Shown: in pieces, positions 44,141 to 51,181 of the stretch
How positions within the stretch are numbered: the stretch's first letter is position 1
Layout: each line of letters begins with the position of its first letter
Source of the DNA: an uncultured Bacteroides sp.
GTDB lineage: Bacteria > Bacteroidota > Bacteroidia > Bacteroidales > Bacteroidaceae
Assembly (NCBI RefSeq): GCF_902491285.1
Contig: NZ_CABUHK010000036.1
Location: forward strand, 1 to 51,181
Direction of reading: 5' to 3'
DNA length: 51,181 nucleotides
Notes under the pieces: generated by a model
The model's database searches: none
What the model was told of the DNA's origin: nothing
What the model saw: the letters and a program-made list of their open reading frames with translations, nothing else
Program-made: the position numbers and the translations under genes

Positions 44141-45412
44141 TTGAAACTACGTATATTTATTTTATTTCTGTTTTTGTCTTTATTACGTGCCCAGGCAGAT
44201 GTTATCGACAGCTTGATGACGTATCCCCGGGACTCTATCGGAGTAACGAGTGATTCTCTCGTATTGCATTTCCTGGGAGAATCGGGAATCCCTGTCTCCG
44301 ATAATAATAAAGTCAAACTGCTGAAAAGCGGACGGGAGAAGTTTATCGATTTATTTGAAGCCATACGGGAAGCCAAACACCATGTCCATCTGGAATATTT
44401 CAATTTCCGCAATGACTCCATTGCCAATGCCTTATTCGACCTGCTGGCCGAAAAGGTGAAGGAAGGCGTTGAAGTACGGGCGATGTTTGACGCTTTCGGC
44501 AACTGGTCGAACAATAAACCGCTAAAAAAAAGACATCTCAAGAAAATACGCGAACGGGGCATCGAGATTGTTAAATTCGACCCGTTTACTTTCCCTTATA
44601 TCAATCATGCCGCCCACCGCGACCACCGGAAAATCGCCGTTATCGACGGAAAAGTGGCTTATACAGGTGGGATGAATATCGCTGATTACTACATCAACGG
44701 TTTACCAAAAATCGGAACATGGCGGGATATGCATATGCGCATTGAAGGGGATGCGGTCAACGACTTGCAGGAAATATTCCTCACAATCTGGAACAAGGAG
44801 ACTAAACAGAATATAGGCGGAGAAGTTTATTTTCCCCTGCATAAAGAGCAGACGGACAGTACTAATATCGTGGTTGCCATTGTCGACCGTACTCCGAAGA
44901 AGAACAGCCGTATGCTGAGTCATGCGTATGCGATGAGTATCTATTCGGCACAAAAGAATGTGCACATTGTCAATCCTTACTTCGTGCCGACTTCTTCCAT
45001 CAAGAAAGCGCTGAACCGCTCTATCGACCGGGGGGTAGACGTGACAATAATGGTTTCTTCCGCTTCTGATATTCCGTTTACACCGGATGCGGCGCTCTAC
45101 AAACTGCATAAACTGATGAAAAGAGGGGCAACCGTCTATATGTACAACGGCGGATTTCATCACTCGAAAATTATGATGGTAGACGATTTGTTCTGCACGG
45201 TCGGCACCGCCAACCTGAACAGCCGTAGCCTACGATATGATTACGAGACGAATGCCTTCATTTTTGACAAGAAAACGACTGCCGAACTAAATAGTATGTT
45301 TCACAACGACATCGAACACTGTACCCAACTGACACCTGAATTTTGGAAAAAGCGTTCACCCTGGAAAAAGTTCGTCGGATGGTTTGCGAATTTATTCACC
45401 CCATTTTTGTAA
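44141..45412 (+). CDS. Phospholipase D-family protein (cardiolipin synthase-like), TTG start
   Basis: The 423-aa protein has two complete HKD motifs: [21 protein letters not shown] and [24 protein letters not shown], so it should be catalytically competent. It resembles cardiolipin synthases but has a cleavable-looking signal ([20 protein letters not shown]) instead of the usual two N-terminal membrane helices, so the active domain may act outside the cytoplasm. The start codon is TTG; the residues after it form the signal peptide and no better upstream ATG exists. The thyA promoter overlaps its end. Confidence 0.85.
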   Translation: MKLRIFILFLFLSLLRAQADVIDSLMTYPRDSIGVTSDSLVLHFLGESGIPVSDNNKVKLLKSGREKFIDLFEAIREAKHHVHLEYFNFRNDSIANALFDLLAEKVKEGVEVRAMFDAFGNWSNNKPLKKRHLKKIRERGIEIVKFDPFTFPYINHAAHRDHRKIAVIDGKVAYTGGMNIADYYINGLPKIGTWRDMHMRIEGDAVNDLQEIFLTIWNKETKQNIGGEVYFPLHKEQTDSTNIVVAIVDRTPKKNSRMLSHAYAMSIYSAQKNVHIVNPYFVPTSSIKKALNRSIDRGVDVTIMVSSASDIPFTPDAALYKLHKLMKRGATVYMYNGGFHHSKIMMVDDLFCTVGTANLNSRSLRYDYETNAFIFDKKTTAELNSMFHNDIEHCTQLTPEFWKKRSPWKKFVGWFANLFTPFL

Positions 45413-45417
45413 TTTTG
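45410..45417 (+). promoter_or_regulatory. -7 box of thyA-folA promoter
   Basis: TAATTTTG matches TAnnTTTG and overlaps the stop codon of the preceding gene. A TTTG at 45383-45386 lies 23 bp upstream, slightly far for a -33 box. The thyA ATG is 59 bp downstream. Confidence 0.5.
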
Positions 45418-45476
45418 CGCAAACGTGTAATTCCTCATGTGATGAATTCACCAATGATTTGATAATTTATTTACGT

Positions 45477-46271
45477 ATGAAACAATACCTGGATTTACTC
45501 AACCGTGTGTTAACGGAAGGCACGGAAAAAAGCGACCGCACCGGAACGGGAACCATCAGCGTTTTCGGTCATCAAATGCGCTTCAATCTCGAAGATGGTT
45601 TTCCTTGTCTGACAACGAAGAAACTGCATTTAAAATCAATCATATATGAGCTGCTCTGGTTTCTGCAAGGGGACACCAACGTGAAATACCTACAAGAACA
45701 CGGAGTACGTATATGGAATGAGTGGGCTGACGAGAACGGTGACTTAGGTCACATCTACGGTTACCAGTGGCGCTCATGGCCTGATTACAACGGTGGATTT
45801 ATCGACCAAATCAGCGAAGTAGTGGAAACGATCAAACATAATCCGGATTCACGCCGCATCATCGTAAGCGCTTGGAACGTGGCTGACTTGAATAACATGA
45901 ATCTCCCACCCTGTCATGCGTTCTTCCAGTTTTATGTGGCGGACGGACGGCTGAGCCTGCAACTTTACCAACGTAGTGCCGATATTTTCCTCGGTGTTCC
46001 TTTCAACATCGCTTCTTACGCATTATTATTACAAATGATGGCACAAGTGACAGGATTGAAGGCCGGTGACTTTGTCCATACTTTCGGTGATGCACATATC
46101 TATCTGAATCACTTAGAACAGGTAAAACTGCAACTGTCGCGCGCACCCCGCCCATTGCCGCAAATGAAAATCAACCCGAATGTGAAAAATATCTTCGATT
46201 TCAAATTTGAAGATTTTGAATTAGTCAATTACGATCCGCATCCGCACATTGCCGGAGTAGTAGCCGTGTAA
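45477..46271 (+). CDS. thyA: Thymidylate synthase
   Basis: Methylates dUMP to dTMP using methylene-tetrahydrofolate. The start ATG 45477 ([20 protein letters not shown]) gives 264 aa, the same length as E. coli ThyA; the 31-codon upstream extension is rejected. The catalytic Cys is in [13 protein letters not shown], followed by [20 protein letters not shown], the dUMP-binding region. folA starts 4 bp after its stop, forming the classic thyA-folA pair that recycles dihydrofolate. Confidence 0.97.
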   Translation: MKQYLDLLNRVLTEGTEKSDRTGTGTISVFGHQMRFNLEDGFPCLTTKKLHLKSIIYELLWFLQGDTNVKYLQEHGVRIWNEWADENGDLGHIYGYQWRSWPDYNGGFIDQISEVVETIKHNPDSRRIIVSAWNVADLNNMNLPPCHAFFQFYVADGRLSLQLYQRSADIFLGVPFNIASYALLLQMMAQVTGLKAGDFVHTFGDAHIYLNHLEQVKLQLSRAPRPLPQMKINPNVKNIFDFKFEDFELVNYDPHPHIAGVVAV

Positions 46272-46275
46272 TCCT

Positions 46276-46770
46276 ATGAGTAGAATATCAATTATCGCCG
46301 CCGTTGACCGGCATATGGCAATAGGTTTTCAGAATAAACTTCTTTTTTGGTTGCCAAACGACTTGAAACGCTTCAAGTCGCTGACTACCGGAAATACAAT
46401 TATAATGGGACGCAAAACTTTCGAATCTCTTCCGAAAGGTGCATTACCCAACCGTAGAAACGTAGTACTGTCTTCGAATCCGGCAACTGAATGTCCCGGC
46501 GCTGAAGTTTTTCCTTCACTCGAGGCCGCCCTGCAAAGTTGTCTGGAAAACGAACATGTATATATAATCGGCGGGGCAAGCATTTATCGGCAAGCGCTTC
46601 CTCTTGCGGATGAACTCTGCTTGACAGAAATAGACAGTACCGCCCCGGAAGCTGATGTCTATTTTCCAGAAGTTTCTCCTGAGATATGGCAAGAAAAAAA
46701 CAGAGATGCTCATCCTGCGGATGAGAAACATCTCTGCTCCTATGCTTTTGTCGATTACGTAAGAAAGTAG
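46276..46770 (+). CDS. folA: Dihydrofolate reductase
   Basis: Regenerates tetrahydrofolate from the dihydrofolate that ThyA releases. The 164-aa protein opens SRISIIAAVDRHMAIGFQNK. The Met20-loop region reads LLFWLPNDLKRFK, with the proton-donor Asp in NDLKRFK and Phe where many homologues have Pro-Trp. NADPH-binding GNTIIMGRKTFESL and VYIIGGASIYRQAL are clear. The last 25 codons contain a strong RNA hairpin (46701-46736). Confidence 0.95.
   Translation: MSRISIIAAVDRHMAIGFQNKLLFWLPNDLKRFKSLTTGNTIIMGRKTFESLPKGALPNRRNVVLSSNPATECPGAEVFPSLEAALQSCLENEHVYIIGGASIYRQALPLADELCLTEIDSTAPEADVYFPEVSPEIWQEKNRDAHPADEKHLCSYAFVDYVRK
46701..46736 (+). other. Strong hairpin inside the 3' end of folA
   Basis: CAGAGATG-CTCATCC (46701-46715), loop TGC, GGATGAG (46719-46725), bulge AAA, CATCTCTG (46729-46736): 15 bp in two perfect segments. 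It lies wholly in the coding region, about 35 bp before the stop; no T-run follows. Confidence 0.7.
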
Positions 46771-46800
46771 ATCTACCTTCTGTCCGGAACAAAGTATTGA

Positions 46801-47280
46801 TTAATCTTCGTCATCTACGTCGACCATTATAGGCATCTGCCGCTTAATGGCTTCGTGGAAGGAGATAAGCGTTTCCGTACGCGCCAACCCCAGCGGTTGC
46901 AACTTATCGTGAATAATACTCAACAAGTGGTGGTTATTCTTTGCATAAATCTTAATGAACATGTCGTATTTTCCGGTGGTGAAATGACATTCCACTACTT
47001 CAGGAATAGCCTCCAAGGCTTTTGTCACCGAATCAAATGATTCGGGATCTTTCAGATATATACCGATATAAGCACAAGTCTCATATCCTACTTTTTCGGG
47101 GTCAATAACATATTCCGAACCTTTGAGTATACCCAAGTTAGTCAGTTTCTGAATACGTTGATGAATTGCAGCACCGGATACATTACAAGCTCTTGCCACT
47201 TCCAAAAAAGGAATACGGGCATTGCCTGCAATCAGTTTCAGTATTTGTTCATCTAAAGTATCTAATTGATGATGTCCCAT
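46801..47280 (-). CDS. Lrp/AsnC-family transcriptional regulator
   Basis: DNA-binding feast/famine regulator. The 159-aa protein has an N-terminal winged HTH (LDEQILKLIAGNARIPFLEV then ACNVSGAAIHQRIQKLTNLG) and a C-terminal RAM effector domain (EVVECHFTTGKYDMFIKIYA). An acidic tail (MVDVDDED) closes the protein. It is divergent from the M64 peptidase gene with 153 bp between starts; autoregulation through that gap would be usual for the family but is not shown. Confidence 0.92.
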   Translation of the reverse strand: MGHHQLDTLDEQILKLIAGNARIPFLEVARACNVSGAAIHQRIQKLTNLGILKGSEYVIDPEKVGYETCAYIGIYLKDPESFDSVTKALEAIPEVVECHFTTGKYDMFIKIYAKNNHHLLSIIHDKLQPLGLARTETLISFHEAIKRQMPIMVDVDDED

Positions 47281-47319
47281 TTCTTAAACCAAATTGTTTT
47301 TATCTATGAATCTTTTGTG

Positions 47320-47327
47320 CAAAGTTA
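47320..47327 (-). promoter_or_regulatory. -7 box of the lrp-like gene
   Basis: The minus strand reads TAACTTTG, matching TAnnTTTG, 39 bp upstream of the ATG. Confidence 0.6.
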
Positions 47328-47400
47328 GCGATTTTCCGGCAACAAATACTATAATCTATTACTTTTATTTATACGAAGCAGATAAATCAACAATAGTTTG

Positions 47401-47408
47401 TATCTTTG
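47401..47408 (+). promoter_or_regulatory. -7 box of the M64 peptidase gene
   Basis: TATCTTTG lies 25 bp upstream of ATG 47434. It excludes the upstream in-frame start at 47398, which would lie at or before the transcript start. Confidence 0.65.
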
Positions 47409-47433
47409 CAAAAAACATAAATATACCATTTAT

Positions 47434-48711
47434 ATGAAACAAATTTGCTGTATCGTTCTATTCTTCTTAACTTTTGCAGAAGGCTATGCACAGAACTTTG
47501 CCGATTATTTTCAAGACAAAACATTGCGAGTGGACTATATTTTTACCGGAAATGCCAAGCAACAAGCTATCTACCTGGATGAACTGTCACAGCTCCCTTC
47601 CTGGGCCGGTCGACAACACCATTTATCCGAACTTCCTTTGGAAGGCAACGGACAAATCATCGTGAAAGACCTTGCCACGAAACAGTGTATTTATAAGACT
47701 TCTTTCTCTTCTCTATTTCAAGAATGGCTGACTACGGATGAAGCCAAAGAAACAGCAAAAGGATTCGAAAACACTTTTCTTCTCCCTTATCCCAAACAAG
47801 CGGTCGAAGTGGAAATTACTTTATATTCTCCACGCAGGGAACTAATGGCCAGCTACAAACATATTGTCCGCCCGAACGATATTCTGATTCATAAACGTGG
47901 TGTGTCACACATCACTCCACACCGTTATATGCTTCAAAGTGGTAATGAGAAGAATTGTATAGACGTCGCTATTCTTGCTGAAGGATACACGGAAAAGGAA
48001 ATGGAGCTATTCTACCAGGATGCACAAAACGCCTGTGAAAGTCTTTTTTCACACGAACCATTTCGTTCTATGAAAGATAAATTCAATATTATTGCCGTTG
48101 CCAGTCCGTCTACGGATAGCGGTGTCAGTGTCCCCCGCGAAAACCAATGGAAACAAACGGCTGTTCACTCCCACTTCGACACTTTCTATTCGGATCGTTA
48201 TCTGACTACCAGCCGGGTGAAATCAATCCATAACGCTCTATCCGGTATCCCTTACGAGCATATTATTATTCTCGCCAATACTGATGTATACGGTGGTGGT
48301 GGAATCTATAACTCTTACACCTTGACTACCGCTCATCATCCGATGTTCAAGCCGGTAGTAGTTCACGAATTCGGGCACAGCTTCGCCGGATTAGCCGACG
48401 AATATTTCTATGAGGATGATACAATGACAGATACTTACCCACTGGATATCGAACCGTGGGAACAGAACATTTCTACACGAGTGAACTTTGCTTCCAAATG
48501 GGAGAATATGCTCCCGGCAAGCACTCCAATACCAACTCCTACTGCTGAAAAGAAGAAATATCCGGTTGGAGTGTACGAGGGAGCCGGTTATTCTGCCAAA
48601 GGTATTTACCGCCCCGCCTATGATTGCCGTATGAAAACTAACGGATATCCGGAATTTTGCCCGGTTTGCCAACGTGCCATCCGCCGGATAATCGAATTTT
48701 ATATTCCTTAA
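47434..48711 (+). CDS. M64-family (IgA-peptidase-like) secreted metallopeptidase
   Basis: Zinc metallopeptidase of the family that includes a Clostridium IgA peptidase. The start ATG 47434 gives 425 aa with a signal peptide (MKQICCIVLFFLTFAEGYAQ). The N-terminal half is a beta-rich domain. The C-terminal half has DVAILAEGYTEKEMELFYQD and the zinc site VVHEFGHSFAGLADEYFYED (HExxH from His311), then a Cys pair in FCPVCQRAIR. Family members are common in gut Bacteroides; whether this one cuts immunoglobulin is unknown. GNAT gene follows 36 bp downstream. Confidence 0.88.
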   Translation: MKQICCIVLFFLTFAEGYAQNFADYFQDKTLRVDYIFTGNAKQQAIYLDELSQLPSWAGRQHHLSELPLEGNGQIIVKDLATKQCIYKTSFSSLFQEWLTTDEAKETAKGFENTFLLPYPKQAVEVEITLYSPRRELMASYKHIVRPNDILIHKRGVSHITPHRYMLQSGNEKNCIDVAILAEGYTEKEMELFYQDAQNACESLFSHEPFRSMKDKFNIIAVASPSTDSGVSVPRENQWKQTAVHSHFDTFYSDRYLTTSRVKSIHNALSGIPYEHIIILANTDVYGGGGIYNSYTLTTAHHPMFKPVVVHEFGHSFAGLADEYFYEDDTMTDTYPLDIEPWEQNISTRVNFASKWENMLPASTPIPTPTAEKKKYPVGVYEGAGYSAKGIYRPAYDCRMKTNGYPEFCPVCQRAIRRIIEFYIP

Positions 48712-48747
48712 AAATTATATGACTATAAATTTTAAAAGCCAAACCGT

Positions 48748-49284
48748 ATGATTAGATTCCAACCGATTACCACATCGGATTTCCAGCATTACAAGTTTAT
48801 GGAAGAACTGCTTATAGATGCATTTCCACCAGAAGAATACCGCGAGTTGAACCAACTACGCGAATACACCGACCGTATGGGTAACTTTCATAATAACATC
48901 ATCTTTGATGATGACCTGCCAATCGGCTTTATCACCTATTGGGACTTCGACAGTTACTACTATATAGAACACTTCGCCACCAACCCTGCCTTACGAAATG
49001 GAGGATACGGAAAACGCACACTTGAATACTTGTGCAATTACTTAAAACTGCCGATTGTACTTGAAGTAGAACGTCCGATAGAAGATATGGCAAAACGCCG
49101 TATCGGATTCTACCAACGACAAGGTTTCGTTCTGTGGAATGAAGACTATTATCAGCCGCCATATAAACCGGGAGATGACTCTTTGCCTATGTATTTAATG
49201 GTACATGGCAATCTTGAACCGGAGAAAAATTATGAAGAAATAAAGCATAAGCTTCATACAGCCGTTTACGGAGTAAAAGAATAA
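48748..49284 (+). CDS. GNAT-family N-acetyltransferase
   Basis: The 178-aa protein has an acetyl-CoA-binding segment ATNPALRNGGYGKRTLEYLC (Q/RxxGxG/A type) near residues 79-98 and the typical later strand FYQRQGFVLWNEDYYQPPYK. It acetylates an amine on an unknown substrate. It lies 36 bp after the M64 peptidase gene and ends before a strong terminator, so the two are probably cotranscribed. Confidence 0.85.
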   Translation: MIRFQPITTSDFQHYKFMEELLIDAFPPEEYRELNQLREYTDRMGNFHNNIIFDDDLPIGFITYWDFDSYYYIEHFATNPALRNGGYGKRTLEYLCNYLKLPIVLEVERPIEDMAKRRIGFYQRQGFVLWNEDYYQPPYKPGDDSLPMYLMVHGNLEPEKNYEEIKHKLHTAVYGVKE

Positions 49285-49334
49285 AAGGAGCAAAAAACAA
49301 GTAAAAGACACTGATGAAGTAAAAGAATAGTAAA

Positions 49335-49390
49335 AATAATAATAAAGAGAGGGCTTCCAATAATTTGGAAGCCCTCTCTTTATTATTATT
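49335..49390. terminator. Perfect 26-bp bidirectional terminator
   Basis: Left arm 49335-49360 and right arm 49365-49390 are exact reverse complements around a TAAT loop. The core is AGAGAGGGCTTCCAA paired with its complement; the outer part is AATAATAATAA, giving U-rich tails in both directions. It serves the convergent GNAT (+) and ExbD (-) genes. Confidence 0.93.
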
Positions 49391-49401
49391 AAATTAACTA
49401 A

Positions 49402-49872
49402 TTACTTCTCGCCACGTTTTGTAGCAGAATAGTTAATCTTCAAAGCATAAGATTTTCTAAGAGCATTTTTTACGTCAGTAATAATACCCATCTTAGTCTT
49501 CTGGTCAACCTTCAGAGATACAGTCATTTTAGCCGCATCTCCCTCACTCATACTAGCACGTTCCTGAAAAATGAAATCTTGTACTTCACCAACTTCAGCG
49601 TAGCTGTCGTTGAGCTGAATACGACTTTCAGTACCCATTTTCGCGCGATATTCCTGAGTAGGTTCACCTACATAAATGAATGTCACCAGTGATTTCTTCT
49701 CCAATTTTTCGAGTTCAGTACCTTGCGGAAGCGTAAACTGCACCTTTAATGTTACCTCACGCATTGTTGTTACAATCATAAAGAAGAACAACAAGGTAAA
49801 GATAAGGTCAGGCAATGAAGAAGTATTCAACGCCGGCATTTCACGTTTACCAGTCTTATTAAATTTTCCCAT
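49402..49872 (-). CDS. exbD: ExbD/TolR-family protein (second copy)
   Basis: Proton-channel partner in TonB- or Tol-type energy transduction. The 156-aa protein has one membrane helix near residues 22-42 with the key Asp22 in SLPDLIFTLLFFFMIVTT, then a periplasmic domain. It starts 3 bp after the other ExbD gene and is the last of the operon. It lacks the longer insert seen in its neighbour. Confidence 0.88.
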   Translation of the reverse strand: MGKFNKTGKREMPALNTSSLPDLIFTLLFFFMIVTTMREVTLKVQFTLPQGTELEKLEKKSLVTFIYVGEPTQEYRAKMGTESRIQLNDSYAEVGEVQDFIFQERASMSEGDAAKMTVSLKVDQKTKMGIITDVKNALRKSYALKINYSATKRGEK

Positions 49873-49875
49873 TAC

Positions 49876-50469
49876 TTACTTCTTTTTTTCTCCGTATTTT
49901 TTAGGTTCTGCCTCAGAAATTCGTTGCGGATAAATTTCACGAACTGCTTTTTGCTGTTCATCGCTCAGTTCAGCGTATTTTACTCCAAATTTCTGTTCAG
50001 CCAACTCGTCTCTCAATTCATTATATGCAGCAACCAATTCGTTCTGCACACTGATATATGCCTGATAAGAAGATCCACGGTCATTCTGCAAAGAAATTAC
50101 GTGCTTGTCATTAACCATATATGTGCCAAAGAATTCCACACTCTTTTGTGTCTTTTCAGGCATATTCTCCGCGTTATTGACGTTAGCAATAAATTCTTTA
50201 GCTTTATCTCTCAACTGATCAACACTGATATAATCATTACCGCACATCAAGGCGTCATCCTTATTCAGATAAACCTGCAAGACGTTACGTTCTTTGATCT
50301 TATCCGTATTCTGTTGGTCTTGATCTTCGGGTGGCGGCGGCAAAAGTCTTGCCAAACCACGGTCCGTATCCATTGATGTCGTAATCAAGAAGAAGATCAG
50401 CAACAAGAAAGCGATATCCGCCGTAGAACTTGAGTTAATATCAGGAACTTTTCTTTTTCCTTTTGCCAT
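49876..50469 (-). CDS. exbD: ExbD/TolR-family protein (first copy, long form)
   Basis: The 197-aa ExbD homologue has the membrane helix in SSTADIAFLLLIFFLITTSM, with Asp18 as the conserved proton-path residue. After it comes a periplasmic region with a Pro-rich LLPPPPEDQDQQNT and a long extension (DKHVISLQNDRG, AELSDEQQKAVREIYPQRIS). Two different ExbD genes in tandem after an ExbB gene is a usual Bacteroidota layout, supporting TonB-dependent SusC-type import. Confidence 0.9.
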   Translation of the reverse strand: MAKGKRKVPDINSSSTADIAFLLLIFFLITTSMDTDRGLARLLPPPPEDQDQQNTDKIKERNVLQVYLNKDDALMCGNDYISVDQLRDKAKEFIANVNNAENMPEKTQKSVEFFGTYMVNDKHVISLQNDRGSSYQAYISVQNELVAAYNELRDELAEQKFGVKYAELSDEQQKAVREIYPQRISEAEPKKYGEKKK

Positions 50470-50504
50470 TGTAATTACTTATTTAATTGAGTATCCCCAA
50501 TTGA

Positions 50505-50990
50505 TTACGATATTTTTTTCTTTATACCACTCGCGATGATTGCAACAACAGTCACAAACAACAGGATGTAAATAGAATAAAGGAACATATCAGTCAGTTT
50601 CAGCCAGAAAGGAACGTTGTCCGTACCGCTATAACCTGGAATTTGCATCGGTGTACCGTCCCCCATAGACCAAGCTACAACTAAAACAACAATCAAAAGC
50701 ACTAAGCCAAGTAAAGACTTAATTGCATTTGCCGGATTATCTTTCAAAGCTGCGCCAAATTGGAATATAGCAGCAATAACAGTAGCAGCAACAGCCAAAC
50801 CAAACAATGCATAAATGAGCATCAGCAAAGTATTAGTATGTGCCGGTTGCCACATTTCAGGATCTACTCCTACGACAACATCCGCACCCTGAGCATCACC
50901 ACCAAGGTAGAAAAGTCCCAGTACAATGAGGATGACAGCAAACATCGCATACAAAGTATAATACGATATTCTATATGTTAACTTACTCAT
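50505..50990 (-). CDS. Integral membrane protein of the ExbB/ExbD operon, unknown function
   Basis: The 161-aa protein has four predicted helices (about residues 12-30, 55-78, 88-110, 130-155), a short loop GADVVVGVDPEMWQPAHTN between the first two and a basic C-terminus (SGIKKKIS). I do not recognise a named domain. It sits between the ExbB-type gene (6 bp upstream) and the first ExbD gene (35 bp downstream), so it probably belongs to the energy-transducing complex. Confidence 0.8.
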   Translation of the reverse strand: MSKLTYRISYYTLYAMFAVILIVLGLFYLGGDAQGADVVVGVDPEMWQPAHTNTLLMLIYALFGLAVAATVIAAIFQFGAALKDNPANAIKSLLGLVLLIVVLVVAWSMGDGTPMQIPGYSGTDNVPFWLKLTDMFLYSIYILLFVTVVAIIASGIKKKIS

Positions 50991-50996
50991 TTCGAA

Positions 50997-51181
50997 TTAT
51001 TTTTTGTATTTCAAATTATATTTGATTACCATATCAAGCAAAGAGATAGAAGAATCTTCCATTTCGCTTGTAAGAGCTTCAATCTTAGAAAGTACGTAGT
51101 TGTAGAATACCTGAAGAATCAAAGCAACGATCAAACCGAAGATAGTTGTAATCAAGGCAACTTTCATACCACCTGCAACAA
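50997..51181 (-). CDS. exbB: MotA/TolQ/ExbB proton-channel family protein (C-terminal part only)
   Basis: The minus strand frame is open to the right edge and reads VAGGMKVALITTIFGLIVAL, then ILQVFYNYVLSKIEALTSEM and an end NLKYKK before TAA (50997-50999). The GMxxALxTTxxGLxxAL segment is the signature of the third helix of ExbB/TolQ. Only about 61 residues are in the window; the start is outside. It is the first visible gene of the operon. Confidence 0.85.
   Translation of the reverse strand, partial: VAGGMKVALITTIFGLIVALILQVFYNYVLSKIEALTSEMEDSSISLLDMVIKYNLKYKK

Noticed and set aside
1..51181. tRNA, rRNA or known riboswitch
   Set aside because: I found no cloverleaf with a T-loop signature, no rRNA-like sequence and no riboswitch consensus while reading the gaps; a covariance-model search could still find a small RNA.

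Overview
The window looks like a chromosomal segment of a gut Bacteroides species. Reasons: SusC/SusD-type outer-membrane genes, Bacteroidota-only families (DUF4290, DUF6249/DUF5056-like, Lipid_bd-like lipoprotein), a PD-(D/E)XK Rpn-type nuclease, and many promoters with the Bacteroides -7 box TAnnTTTG (often TATCTTTG). I cannot fix the species from sequence alone.

Layout. 1-2850: anaerobic ribonucleotide reductase nrdD (5' end outside the window) and its activase nrdG. 2992-4395: a DHA2-type MFS exporter. 4681-11466 (minus strand): a housekeeping run read tsaB > DUF4290 > murA > rimM > M23 peptidase > dxr > rseP. 11556-13660 (plus): yicC > gmk > nadD. 13717-15744 (minus): an Rpn-type nuclease and a lipoprotein metallophosphoesterase. 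15745-17225: a sparse region with two tiny ORFs and a secreted protein of unknown function. 17320-20915: menA, then rfbB/rfbA and a YfcE phosphodiesterase on the minus strand. 20971-25797: polyphosphate kinase and a PiT phosphate transporter, separated by 510 bp rich in inverted repeats and carrying a Pho-box-like array.

26209-31855 is the most striking part: an invertible DNA switch. The promoter, start codon, signal peptide and first 72 codons of a SusC-family porin gene lie on the minus strand (26213-26434). The remaining 996 codons lie on the plus strand (26790-29780). Both junctions carry the same 16-bp inverted repeat (26223-26238 and 26770-26785), and inverting the segment between them restores one uninterrupted 1068-codon susC in frame, ahead of susD and a third lipoprotein gene. 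This copy is in the OFF state. No recombinase gene is visible in the window.

32237-34391: a single-domain response regulator and an ABC-F ATPase. 34672-40793: a heavy-metal efflux group (His/Cys-rich secreted protein, CusB-, CusA- and CusC-like proteins). 40788-42251 (minus): an rRNA m5C methyltransferase. 42360-43943: a membrane protein, an ECF sigma factor and a small membrane protein in overlapping order. 44141-46770: a phospholipase D-family protein, thyA and folA. 46801-49284: an Lrp-type regulator, an M64 metallopeptidase and a GNAT acetyltransferase, ending in a 26-bp perfect two-way terminator. 49402-51181 (minus): an ExbB/ExbD-type energy-transducing operon running off the right edge.

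Other points of note: MurA has Asp in place of the fosfomycin-reactive Cys; menA begins with three tandem octapeptide repeats; yfcE and ppk have overlapping divergent promoters. All family names come from motif recognition by eye; no database search was run.
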